A stretch of 64,000 bases of DNA from the NCBI GenBank assembly GCA_020628865.1, contig JAHDEJ010000003.1, forward strand, positions 109,399 to 173,398, read 5' to 3'. Of the stretch, positions 1 through 7,957 are shown one piece after another. Numbering within the stretch: the first letter of the stretch is position 1; every line of letters starts with the position of its first letter. The notes beneath the pieces were generated by a model. It did not search any database. It worked only from the letters and a program-made list of their open reading frames with translations, and was not told the origin of the DNA. The position numbers were made by a program, and so were the translations under genes. This DNA is from Acidimicrobiales bacterium (GTDB taxonomy: Bacteria; Actinomycetota; Acidimicrobiia; Acidimicrobiales; SHLQ01).

Positions 1-405
1 ATCGCACGCGTCCCAGTACTCGAGCACCGTCGGCTTCATCTGCGGGAGTTGCTCCACCCAACGGTTCGGTCCGTACAGCGCACAATCCGATCTGCCCTCG
101 GCGCACTCCCAGTGGAGCTTGAAGCCCTCATACAGATCGGGGGTCGCTCCGTTGGCCTCGATCCGATTCGGCGTGAAGAACCCGAGCGGGATGTACCCGC
201 GGTAGTTGTCCCGGGTGATGCGAGCCGATCGTTTCGCGGCTTCCGGTTGCGCGAAAACCTCGGCACAGAGCGTTCGCATGGCCTCGAACTGTTCAACGGC
301 GATGCCATGGTCGACCACGGCGAAGAAGCCGATCCGTCGGCAGGCGTCGAGCATCGCCTCGGCGAAGTCGGGGGCGTCGACGGAGAGCACGGGAATCTCT
401 GACAT
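1..405 (-). CDS. 2OG-Fe(II) oxygenase, isopenicillin N synthase-like, partial (C-terminus outside window)
   Basis: An open frame of 135 codons reads from ATG at 405 off the left edge with no stop. The N-terminus (MSEIPVLSVDAPDF) and the segment GFFAVVDHGI are typical of the DIOX_N domain that precedes the iron- and 2-oxoglutarate-binding jelly roll in isopenicillin N synthase, gibberellin oxidase and related plant/bacterial oxygenases. A later segment, Y-R-G-Y-I-P-L, also fits. The catalytic HxD...H...RxS residues would lie in the missing part, so activity cannot be judged. It starts 33 bases after the EamA gene on the same strand and is probably the third gene of that operon. The substrate is unknown. 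Confidence 0.8.
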   Translation of the reverse strand, partial: MSEIPVLSVDAPDFAEAMLDACRRIGFFAVVDHGIAVEQFEAMRTLCAEVFAQPEAAKRSARITRDNYRGYIPLGFFTPNRIEANGATPDLYEGFKLHWECAEGRSDCALYGPNRWVEQLPQMKPTVLEYWDACD

Positions 406-438
406 CGCCGAACGCTAGCCCTTGGCAGGCGATCGGGG

Positions 439-1314
439 TCACCGCGGGACGGGCTGCATCCGTTCGCGGGTGAAGGCGTAGAGACCGGCGCCGACAACGA
501 TTGCGCTTCCCAGGAACGTGGCGGCGTCAGGTACCTCGTTGAACACGATGATCTGCAGAAGGATCGCGAAGATCATGACGGTGTAGCGAAACGGGGCGCT
601 GAAGCTCAGGTCGCCCGTGCGAACCGTGATGATGCTGGCCATGTAGCCGATCGTCAGGAAGAGGCCGGCCAGGCCGAGGATGAAGACCTCGCGTGTGTCC
701 ACGGCACCCCAACCCTGGAACAGCGAGACAACGCCGCCCATCGTGGTGATGGAAATCGCCGTTCCGAGCGCGATCACCAGCGACGGCACGTCGGACGGAA
801 TGTCCTTCGTGGCCAACTCCCGAATCACGACGAGCACGACCGCGACCAGACCGGCCAGGAACCACGGGCTGAAAGCCTCCGACCAGGGGCGCAGGATCAC
901 GAGGACCCCGAGGAAGCCGACCACGACGGCACCGACGCGATGGATGCTCACCGGCTCACGCAACAAGCGGGCCGCAGCGAAGGTCACCGCAATCGGGACG
1001 ATCTGGAGCACGGCGGTGATGCCCGCCAACGGCAGATTGGTGAGCGCCAGCAGGAAGAAGACCGTTCCGATCGTCTCCATCGCGAAGCGGATGATCATCG
1101 GACGATTCAGCCGGGAAACGAGCATCGGGAGTTCACCCCGCGCCGCCGTCGCCATGCCCAGGATTGCGGTCACGATGCACCCGCGAATGAAGACGGCCTG
1201 AAACAGCGGCACGTTCTCTGCCGCCAGCTTGATGGCCGTGTCGTTCAGGACGTAGCCCGCCATGCCGAGCGTCATCCACGCCGCGCCCCGCAGGTTCTCC
1301 GACGTCGATGTCAC
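439..1314 (-). CDS. EamA/DMT-family transporter
   Basis: A protein of 291 residues with about ten hydrophobic helices in two EamA repeats, the usual size for drug/metabolite transporter (DMT) permeases. Such proteins export or import amino acids and other small metabolites across the inner membrane; the substrate cannot be read from sequence. I place the start at GTG 1314 because GTG overlaps the TGA stop of the upstream ABC-F gene (GTGA), implying translational coupling. The longer frame to 1392 adds a basic, non-helical extension that reads inside the ABC-F gene. A partial 2OG-Fe(II) oxygenase follows 33 bases later. Confidence 0.85.
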   Translation of the reverse strand: MTSTSENLRGAAWMTLGMAGYVLNDTAIKLAAENVPLFQAVFIRGCIVTAILGMATAARGELPMLVSRLNRPMIIRFAMETIGTVFFLLALTNLPLAGITAVLQIVPIAVTFAAARLLREPVSIHRVGAVVVGFLGVLVILRPWSEAFSPWFLAGLVAVVLVVIRELATKDIPSDVPSLVIALGTAISITTMGGVVSLFQGWGAVDTREVFILGLAGLFLTIGYMASIITVRTGDLSFSAPFRYTVMIFAILLQIIVFNEVPDAATFLGSAIVVGAGLYAFTRERMQPVPR

Positions 1315-2951
1315 CCGTCGTGCAGCGATCGAGCGAGGCGGAGATCCGTGACCCGGTCGGGCTCTTCGAGCGCAGCCAGCGCAAGTGGCCAATCCGGAAG
1401 TTCGTGCACCGCGCCGTCGTCTCCGATCATGACGAACCGATCGAGGGTCTCCAGGAAGGCTCGGTCGTGGCTGACGGCGACGACGGTACCGACGAATCCG
1501 TCCAGGGCCTGCTCGAGTGCTTCCGACGACTCGATGTCCAGGTTGTCCGTCGGCTCGTCCAGGAGGAGGACGTTGTGGCCTTCAAGCTCGAGGCAGAGGA
1601 TCTCCAGTCGCGCCTTCTGACCGCCGCTCAGGGTCTCGAACGCCTGCCGGTAGTGCCGGGCCAGGCCGTAGCGGGCCAGCGCCTTCATCGCCTTCTCCTC
1701 GTCCGGTACGCGTTCGCGGACGATGTCGAGCAACTCGCGGCCGAGAAAGTCCGGACGGTCGTTGATCTGGGTGAAGGTGCCGACCGACGTCCGGGGACCG
1801 AGCCCGATGGTGCCATCGTCCGGCGAAGACTCGCCGGCGAGTGCCCGCATCAGGTGCGTCTTGCCGGTGCCGTTCGGGCCGATGAGGCCCACCCGCTCGC
1901 CGAAGTGGATCTCGTCGCTGAACGGGAGGAACAGGTTATCGATTCCGACCTGGCGCAGGTCCAGCACCCGACGGGCCGAGTCGGCGCCGCGAAGTCCGAC
2001 GTGGATCTGCTGATCCGCAACCGGTGGGGGAGGCGGCCCGGCGGCCACGAACTTCTCCCATCGGGTTTCGGCCGCATTCGCCTTGGTCGCGTTCTTGAAG
2101 TTCTGCGCCGCCCGGGCCTTCATCACCTTCATGTGGGCGTGGAGCCGTCGCTCTTCCTCGTTCCAGCGTTTGAGCGCATCACCGAGCTGCGCTTGTCGCT
2201 GCTCGCGTGCGGCCGGGAACGTTCCGTACGACCCACCGTGGACCCAACATCCCGAGCCCTCGAGCACGACGATCTTCGTGGCCACGCGCTCGAGCAGGGC
2301 CCGATCGTGGCTGATCATCAGGATGGTCGTGGGACAATCGACCAGACGTTCCTCGAGCCACAGCCGTGTCGGTATGTCGAGGTAGTTGTCCGGTTCGTCC
2401 AGGAGCAGCACGTCTGCGCCGGAGTCGAGCAGCAGGTCGAGCACGAGCCGTTTCCGCTCGCCACCGGACAGGTCGCCCACGCGGCGCGTCGCCAGATCCT
2501 CAACCGTCGACTTCACGCTGCGTTCGACCGCGGCCGCCCACTGCGATTCCAGCTCGTAGCCTCCGAGGTCTCCCCAAGCAGTGATCGCTTCGGCGTATGC
2601 CATGCCGTCGTCCGTCCCGTCGAGCATCGATCGCTCGGCGGCGAACAGCGTGCGGCCCGCCTCGCGGAGCTCAGGCAGGGCAACGTCGAGCAGCATCTCG
2701 CGCAGCGGCCGATCGGGGTCGCCCATGCCGACCTCCTGCGTCATCGTGAGCACCGAGCCGTGCGCCACTGCCTCGCCGCCATCGGCGTCGAGTTCGCCCG
2801 AGAGGATTCGCATGATCGTGCTCTTGCCACCGCCATTCGGGCCGACGATCGCCGCGTGTTCACCGGGGCTCACCCCGAAGCTCACGTCGAAGAAGAGCGA
2901 GTCGCCGCCCGGGGGTGCGTAGTCAAGGTCGGAGACGACGATGCTGGTCAC
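1311..2951 (-). CDS. ABC-F family ATPase (ribosome-associated type)
   Basis: A 546-residue soluble protein with two ABC ATPase domains and no membrane segment. Domain 1 has Walker A GPNGGGKST at about 37-45, signature LSGGE at 161-165 and Walker B VLLLDEP at 181-187. Domain 2 has Walker A GPNGTGKT at about 358-365, LSGGQ at 441-445 and LLLDEPTDNLD near 462-472. A basic, Lys/Arg-rich linker at about 265-310 corresponds to the P-site tRNA interaction motif of ABC-F factors, which act on the ribosome in translation or antibiotic protection. The start is GTG 2951; an ATG further upstream meets a stop after three codons. It is first in a three-gene minus-strand operon. The specific role is not resolved. 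Confidence 0.9.
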   Translation of the reverse strand: MTSIVVSDLDYAPPGGDSLFFDVSFGVSPGEHAAIVGPNGGGKSTIMRILSGELDADGGEAVAHGSVLTMTQEVGMGDPDRPLREMLLDVALPELREAGRTLFAAERSMLDGTDDGMAYAEAITAWGDLGGYELESQWAAAVERSVKSTVEDLATRRVGDLSGGERKRLVLDLLLDSGADVLLLDEPDNYLDIPTRLWLEERLVDCPTTILMISHDRALLERVATKIVVLEGSGCWVHGGSYGTFPAAREQRQAQLGDALKRWNEEERRLHAHMKVMKARAAQNFKNATKANAAETRWEKFVAAGPPPPPVADQQIHVGLRGADSARRVLDLRQVGIDNLFLPFSDEIHFGERVGLIGPNGTGKTHLMRALAGESSPDDGTIGLGPRTSVGTFTQINDRPDFLGRELLDIVRERVPDEEKAMKALARYGLARHYRQAFETLSGGQKARLEILCLELEGHNVLLLDEPTDNLDIESSEALEQALDGFVGTVVAVSHDRAFLETLDRFVMIGDDGAVHELPDWPLALAALEEPDRVTDLRLARSLHDG

Positions 2952-2999
2952 CCGCTCATCCTGCCGGATGTCATCCCGGTTGGCTCACTCGATTGGTAA

Positions 3000-3005
3000 T
3001 ACACT
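3000..3005 (+). promoter_or_regulatory. Candidate -10 box TACACT, leaderless
   Basis: TACACT ends six bases before the GTG at 3012 and no Shine-Dalgarno is present. The expected transcription start would coincide with the start codon. No convincing -35 is seen. Confidence 0.4.
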
Positions 3006-3011
3006 CGTCAT

Positions 3012-4613
3012 GTGACTGGGTCGGTTGCAGACAAGGCGAGCTTGCGCGTGCGCGAGCCGGATTCGCCCGAGGTGGCGGAGGTCATGCGCGCGTGCGTCGA
3101 GCGCTTCGTGCCCGGACCCGAGCTGATGGCCACGCTCGACCGGCTCGTCGAGGAGCCGAGCCTCACGAACCGTGACCGTGCCCGCGTGATGGCCACGCGA
3201 GTGTCTCGGCTGCAGGGCGAGATCCCGCCGAAGGAAATGGCGGCCCGAATCGATCAGATGCTGCCGTTCCTCGAGGCCCATGCGGATCCGGACGTGCTCG
3301 GCTCGACACTCGGCATCGCTGCCACGATCGCCGCCATCGAGGGCGACATGGACACTTGCATCCTCCATGCGCACGCCCTCGAGACACTTCGACGGAACCA
3401 CCCAGAGGTGTCCGGCACCGCCGCGGCGAACAACCTCGGGATCGCCTTTCTGGCCATCGGAGCGTATGAACTCGCGGCCACGCAGTTCGGCGGAAGCCTG
3501 CGGCTCGCCCCGGTCGAGAACTCTGCTCGGGCAACCGTGGCCGCGTCCACGAACATCGCGCTCGCCGTCTCCCGGGCCAAGCTGCTTCGCGGACCGCGCG
3601 TTGTGCACCAGTTCCGCCCCGAACTCGATCTGGCCGAGGCATCGCTGCGTTCGCTGCGTGCGCGTGATGCCAACCCGGAAACCGAGTGTTTCGTGGCGGC
3701 GGCGTTGGCGAGTATCGCCATGATCGAAAACGACATGCAGGCCGCGAGCGCCGAGTGGGGGGAGATGGATGCGTTCGCCGCGCACACTGCGGAGGCGTTC
3801 ATCCGCTACTTCAGCGTCGTCGAACTCCCCATCGCCGTCCATCGGGGCGACAACATGCGCGCCGTCGCACTCGCCAACCGGTGTCTGGCTCCCTTCGACG
3901 ACCATGACCTCGTCCCGCTTCGTCGCGTGGAGGCCCTTCGGTGGCGTTCGATCGCCCACGAGCGACTGGGTGACGTGTCCGGAGCGTTGGAAGACGCACG
4001 CCTGGCCGCAGATGCCGCGCTCGAAGACGGTCCGGGCGAGGCGGACATCCTGATTCGGCTCGTCGGCGACCGGGCCGACCTCGAACACCGCCAACAGCGC
4101 CTGTTGGATCGCACCAGCGAACTTCGTGAGCAGGCCCTGATCGACGAGCTCTCGCGTGTCGGCAACCGACGAGCCTTCGACCGCCACCTCGAATCGCTCA
4201 GCGTTGGCCCTGCGATCCCGGTTGCCATCCTGGTCATCGACCTCGACCACTTCAAAGCGATCAACGATCGCCACGGCCACCCCACCGGCGATCGTGTCAT
4301 CGCCCGGGCAGCAGCCATCTGCACACAGGCCGGGCGTGCATCCGACCGGGTCTTCCGAATCGGCGGCGATGAATTCGTCGTGGTTGCCGAGACGGACTCG
4401 CTCCAGCACGCTCGGATCCTGGCCGACCGCATCCGCGCCGGATTCCTCGCCGAACCGTGGACGCTCGAAGGCATCGACACCGCAGTCACCTGCAGCATCG
4501 GCGTCGGCATCGGTTCGACCGACGACCTCGCACCAATCCTGCCCTCAGCCGACGCGCACCTCTACGGAGCAAAGCAGGCCGGCCGAAACCGGGTGCATCC
4601 CGAGTCCGTCTGA
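3012..4613 (+). CDS. Diguanylate cyclase (GGDEF) with helical repeat sensor region
   Basis: A 533-residue protein predicted to make the second messenger c-di-GMP from GTP. The C-terminal GGDEF domain (about 370-533) has an intact active-site motif GGDEF at 451-455 and an RASD at 442-445, the spacing of the inhibitory c-di-GMP I-site, so product inhibition is likely. Residues 1-350 are Ala/Leu-rich helical pairs resembling TPR repeats (for example around 140-170 and 315-335) and probably sense a protein or peptide partner. No signal peptide or membrane span is visible, so it is cytoplasmic. The start is GTG; the ATG two bases earlier runs straight into TGA. It is divergent from the ABC-F gene across 60 bases. 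Confidence 0.9.
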   Translation: MTGSVADKASLRVREPDSPEVAEVMRACVERFVPGPELMATLDRLVEEPSLTNRDRARVMATRVSRLQGEIPPKEMAARIDQMLPFLEAHADPDVLGSTLGIAATIAAIEGDMDTCILHAHALETLRRNHPEVSGTAAANNLGIAFLAIGAYELAATQFGGSLRLAPVENSARATVAASTNIALAVSRAKLLRGPRVVHQFRPELDLAEASLRSLRARDANPETECFVAAALASIAMIENDMQAASAEWGEMDAFAAHTAEAFIRYFSVVELPIAVHRGDNMRAVALANRCLAPFDDHDLVPLRRVEALRWRSIAHERLGDVSGALEDARLAADAALEDGPGEADILIRLVGDRADLEHRQQRLLDRTSELREQALIDELSRVGNRRAFDRHLESLSVGPAIPVAILVIDLDHFKAINDRHGHPTGDRVIARAAAICTQAGRASDRVFRIGGDEFVVVAETDSLQHARILADRIRAGFLAEPWTLEGIDTAVTCSIGVGIGSTDDLAPILPSADAHLYGAKQAGRNRVHPESV

Positions 4614-4621
4614 GGCCTCAG

Positions 4622-5497
4622 TCAGCGGGCGGCCAGCCATCCGGCAAGAGCTTCGCCGATCTCTGCGGCGCTGTCCTCCTGGATGAAGTGGCTGCCGGCC
4701 ACCGTGACCTCGGTCTGGTTCGGCCAGCTCCGACAGAACTCCCGCTGCTCGCCGGTGAGGATCGTGCCCGGGTCGGCGTTGACGAAGAGCTTCGGCAGCT
4801 CGGCCGCGGACAGCCAGTCCGCATAGTCCTGCACGATCTCGACGACGTCGGCCGGTTCGCCCTCGATCGGAATCTGACGCGGCCAGGTAAGGGTCGGCCG
4901 ACGATCCTCGCCCGCGTTGCGGAACGGCCGTCGGTACTCGTCCATCTCCTCGTCGGTCAGGTCGCGCAGGATGGACGCCGGAAGGATCGCTTCCACGAAG
5001 AGGTTTCGGTTCAGCACCATGTCCTCGCCCTTCTCCGATCGAAGGGATTGGAAGATTCCACGGGCTGCTTCCGGCCACTGGTCCCAGCTGACGGGCATGA
5101 CGATCGCCTCCATGTAGGCGATGCCCGACACACGGTCGCGGTGGCGGTTGGCCCAATCGAAGCCGAGCGCAGAACCCCAGTCGTGAATCACGAAGGTGAT
5201 GTCGTCGCCGAGGTCGAGCTGGTCCAGCAGACCGTCGAGGTAGTTGCGGTGCTCGGCAAAGGTGTACGAATCCGGGCCGCTCTGGTCCAGCTTGTCGGAA
5301 TCGCCATGTCCGATGAGGTCGGGCACCACGCACCGATGCGTGGACGCCACGTGCGGGACGACATTGCGCCACAGGTACGACGACGTCGGGTTCCCATGGA
5401 GAAACACGACGGGATCGCCGGCGCCTCCGTCGTGCACCGCCATCTGCTTGCCGTGAACGGTCAGGTGGCGCTTGGAAAGGGGTGCAGTGCTCGACAT
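4622..5497 (-). CDS. dhaA: Haloalkane dehalogenase, HLD-II type
   Basis: An alpha/beta hydrolase that hydrolyses carbon-halogen bonds to give an alcohol and halide. Numbering from the longer GTG start at 5518 (298 residues), it has the nucleophile Asp113 in HDWGS, halide-stabilising Asn43 ([10 protein letters not shown]) and Trp114, the acid Glu137 in the YMEAI segment and the base His277 in GSHFIQED. This set and placement, and the close resemblance of these segments to Rhodococcus DhaA, mark subfamily II rather than epoxide hydrolases or lactonases. I prefer the internal ATG at 5497, which gives 291 residues and the usual family N-terminus; no clear ribosome site decides it. It is convergent with the diguanylate cyclase gene, 8 bases apart, and apparently monocistronic. 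Confidence 0.87.
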   Translation of the reverse strand: MSSTAPLSKRHLTVHGKQMAVHDGGAGDPVVFLHGNPTSSYLWRNVVPHVASTHRCVVPDLIGHGDSDKLDQSGPDSYTFAEHRNYLDGLLDQLDLGDDITFVIHDWGSALGFDWANRHRDRVSGIAYMEAIVMPVSWDQWPEAARGIFQSLRSEKGEDMVLNRNLFVEAILPASILRDLTDEEMDEYRRPFRNAGEDRRPTLTWPRQIPIEGEPADVVEIVQDYADWLSAAELPKLFVNADPGTILTGEQREFCRSWPNQTEVTVAGSHFIQEDSAAEIGEALAGWLAAR

Positions 5498-5604
5498 TCG
5501 CCAAGTCTGTGAGGTCACGATTGGGCGGTCAAACGATTCGAGCCGCCTGAACTCCAGACCGCGGTGGAGAATGCCGAACGATCAGACACGCTGGTTCCTG
5601 CCGA

Positions 5605-7224
5605 ATGCACCACGATCTCGCCGCCGCTGCAGGCTTCGACCTGATTGGTCCGCCCCTCCGAGGCGGCTCCGGAGTCGTCTACCGCGCACGCGAACGCCGG
5701 TCGGGCGACGAGGTCGCGCTGAAAGTCCTGTTGCCGGGCGTGGACATCGACCGACTCGAACGGGAGGCGTCCATTCTCCAACGCGTCGATCACTCGAACC
5801 TTGCCCGGTTTCGATCACTCATCCAGCTCGGAGGCGAGCCGGCGCTGGTGACCGACTGGGTGGAGGGCCGCTCGCTCCGAGAGCTGCTGCACGACGGCCC
5901 GCTGAGCCGGGATCGCGCCCACAGGATCTTTGCGCAGATCGCCGCCGCCCTCACCGCCCTGCATGCGTCCGGCATCGTTCACGGAGACATCACGCCCAAC
6001 AACGTCCTGCTGCGGCCAGATGACGTAATCGCGTTGATCGACTTCGGGGTCAGCCGTTCCGAGGACTCTGCGACCGTGACCGTCGATGGTTCGATGGTCG
6101 GCACGCCCCGATACCTGGCCCCAGAGGTGATCGAAGGCGCACCACGGACGCCCGGAAGCGATCAGTACGCGGCAGGCCTGCTCCTGCACGAGATGGTGAG
6201 TGGCGACTGGCCATTCCCTCCCGGTGATTCGGTCGCAACCGCGTTGCACCACCAGCTGCACAGCGAGCCGGTTCCACTCGGCGAGCTCGACGCATCCACG
6301 CCACCGTCGTGGACGGACGCCGTGCTCCGCTCGCTGGAGAAGGACCCCGAACGACGCTTCGGGTCCGTCGATGCGTTCCTCCATGCGCTGACCGCCACAA
6401 CGAACGTCTCCACCCTCAACCGGGGCCGGCGGCTGAGTTTCGCGTCGCTCGTCTTCCGCGTTGGCCTGCCGTTGGTCCTCGTGGCGGCCCTGGTCGTTCC
6501 TGCACTTCGGGAGGATGGCTCCGCCGAAGGCACCCCCGGCCCCACAACCACGACAGTCGCACCGACCAGCACGACCATCGCCGAGACGAACGAGGAGGCT
6601 GCTCCGACCACCATCCATGACCGCAGCGCCGAGCCGGCGACGACGGAGGCACCCCTGGAGACGGTTGCCCCGACCACGACGGACGGCGCCGACCGAATCG
6701 CGGTCGCCCCGTGGGAGTCCGGCGTCGCCGAGTCCCTTGCCTGCAATCTCCTCACCGAGGCGGACTTCGAAACCGATGAGCTGCCCGCCAACTGGTTCCA
6801 GGATGGCGACGACCCCGACCGAGAACAGGTGCGGGTGCTCGCCACCGGGGGAGTGGGAGGCTCGGGAGTCCTGCAGATCGGAGAACCGAACCTGTACGGC
6901 ATCTGGGGCGAGGTCGTACCCGTCGAGGCGGGACGCCGCTACCTGTTCAGCGCAAACGTTCGTGTCGAAGGCAGCGTCTTCAGCTCGGAGATGACCGTGG
7001 ACTGGGTCGACGCCGACTTCGCCCAGTTCGGCTCGTCGCCGCCCCTCGACGTGATCGCTGCCGCGCCGGGCCAGGTCACGCTCATCACGCCGCCGGCGCC
7101 CGAAGAAGCCGCCTGGGCGGTGCCGCGAACGTTCAAGGACAACGGCGAAGGACTCGTCTTCCTCGACGAAATGGTCTTCGCCGTCGAAGGCAGCGACTGT
7201 GACCCGTTGCTTCGCGCTGAGTGA
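5605..7224 (+). CDS. Membrane Ser/Thr protein kinase, non-RD type
   Basis: A 539-residue PknB-like kinase. The N-terminal Hanks-type domain (about 10-265) has a Gly-rich loop (RGGSGVVY), ATP-binding Lys40, Glu54, catalytic loop HGDITPNN (126-133), DFG 146-148 and APE 172-174. Arg of the HRD motif is Gly127 and the usual Lys two residues after Asp is Thr130, so it is a non-RD kinase and may not need activation-loop phosphorylation. One membrane span at about 279-301 is followed by a Thr-rich linker and an extracytoplasmic beta-rich domain (about 385-535) that could bind carbohydrate or cell-wall ligands. It lies directly upstream of an FHA-domain gene, a typical phosphopeptide reader, and a secreted GH44 enzyme. 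Confidence 0.88.
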   Translation: MHHDLAAAAGFDLIGPPLRGGSGVVYRARERRSGDEVALKVLLPGVDIDRLEREASILQRVDHSNLARFRSLIQLGGEPALVTDWVEGRSLRELLHDGPLSRDRAHRIFAQIAAALTALHASGIVHGDITPNNVLLRPDDVIALIDFGVSRSEDSATVTVDGSMVGTPRYLAPEVIEGAPRTPGSDQYAAGLLLHEMVSGDWPFPPGDSVATALHHQLHSEPVPLGELDASTPPSWTDAVLRSLEKDPERRFGSVDAFLHALTATTNVSTLNRGRRLSFASLVFRVGLPLVLVAALVVPALREDGSAEGTPGPTTTTVAPTSTTIAETNEEAAPTTIHDRSAEPATTEAPLETVAPTTTDGADRIAVAPWESGVAESLACNLLTEADFETDELPANWFQDGDDPDREQVRVLATGGVGGSGVLQIGEPNLYGIWGEVVPVEAGRRYLFSANVRVEGSVFSSEMTVDWVDADFAQFGSSPPLDVIAAAPGQVTLITPPAPEEAAWAVPRTFKDNGEGLVFLDEMVFAVEGSDCDPLLRAE

Positions 7225-7247
7225 TCAGCCGAAAGGCCCACGAGCAC

Positions 7248-7253
7248 TACGAT
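7248..7253 (+). promoter_or_regulatory. Candidate -10 box TACGAT, leaderless
   Basis: TACGAT ends seven bases before ATG 7261, and there is no Shine-Dalgarno between. This allows the FHA gene its own leaderless transcript although the kinase gene ends only 36 bases upstream. Confidence 0.4.
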
Positions 7254-7260
7254 CGAAACG

Positions 7261-7905
7261 ATGACCGCAGCGGTACTCGAACTCGTTGACCCGGACGACC
7301 CGCAGGGAACGTCACGGCGGTGGGACATCGACGACGTGTGCATCATCGGGCGAGGTGGCGAGGCCGCCATCGTTCTCGATGTTCCGGCCGTGTCGCGCCA
7401 CCACCTGCAACTCGTGCCCCGGCCCCAGGGATGGTTCGTTTCCGACCTCGACAGCCGAAACGGCACCTTCCTCGACGGCGAGCCCCTCGGGGCCGATCCC
7501 GTGCCGATTCACGACGGTGCGTTGCTCGCCCTCGCAGGATCGCTGACGCTCCGGTTCCGCGACCCGCTCGCCACCCCGATCGCCCCAGCGATCGGCAGAT
7601 TGATCGGCGTCTGGATCGACCCGGAAACGGCGGCGGTGTGGGTCGACGCCCGGCGGGTCGAACCCCCGCTTTCCGGACGACAGTTGCGACTGCTGCAGTG
7701 CCTCTACTCCGCCGAGGGTGAGATCGTGACTCGTCTTGCTGCCATCGAAGCCGCCTGGGACGACGCACATGCCGAAGGCGTCAGCGACGATGCGCTCTCC
7801 GCACTGCTCAAGCGGCTCCGCAAGCGGCTGGCGGACTTCGAGAACGGCGATCCGTGGGTGGAGATCATTCGCCACCGCGGGGTCCGGCTGAGAAACGTCG
7901 ACTGA
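7261..7905 (+). CDS. FHA domain - winged-helix regulator
   Basis: A 214-residue protein with an N-terminal FHA phosphothreonine-binding domain (about 22-95: Arg31, SRHH at 45-48, NGT at 67-69, all conserved ligand-contact positions). The C-terminal region (about 120-212) resembles an OmpR/SARP-type winged helix (LSGRQLRLLQCLY; SALLKRLRKRL; RHRGVRLRN). The likely role is a DNA-binding protein controlled by binding a phosphorylated partner. The kinase gene immediately upstream is the obvious candidate writer, and the GH44 gene immediately downstream is a candidate target; both links are inference. The domain order FHA then wHTH is the reverse of EmbR (wHTH-BTAD-FHA). Confidence 0.82.
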   Translation: MTAAVLELVDPDDPQGTSRRWDIDDVCIIGRGGEAAIVLDVPAVSRHHLQLVPRPQGWFVSDLDSRNGTFLDGEPLGADPVPIHDGALLALAGSLTLRFRDPLATPIAPAIGRLIGVWIDPETAAVWVDARRVEPPLSGRQLRLLQCLYSAEGEIVTRLAAIEAAWDDAHAEGVSDDALSALLKRLRKRLADFENGDPWVEIIRHRGVRLRNVD

Positions 7906-7944
7906 TCGTCCGGTTGGCGTCCGGTTGCCATCTCGACGTCTTCG

Positions 7945-7950
7945 TACGTT
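7945..7950 (+). promoter_or_regulatory. Candidate -10 box TACGTT, leaderless
   Basis: TACGTT ends seven bases before ATG 7958. An AGAGG at 7952-7956 is too close to the ATG to act as a normal ribosome site, so a leaderless start fits better. Confidence 0.4.
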
Positions 7951-7957
7951 CAGAGGC

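Noticed and set aside
1308..2999. Plus-strand 563-codon frame opposite the ABC-F gene
   Set aside because: It has no recognisable domain, while the minus strand has complete Walker and signature motifs in both halves.
2985..4409. Minus-strand 474-codon frame opposite the diguanylate cyclase
   Set aside because: It is a shadow of a gene with an intact GGDEF domain; its translation shows no domain.
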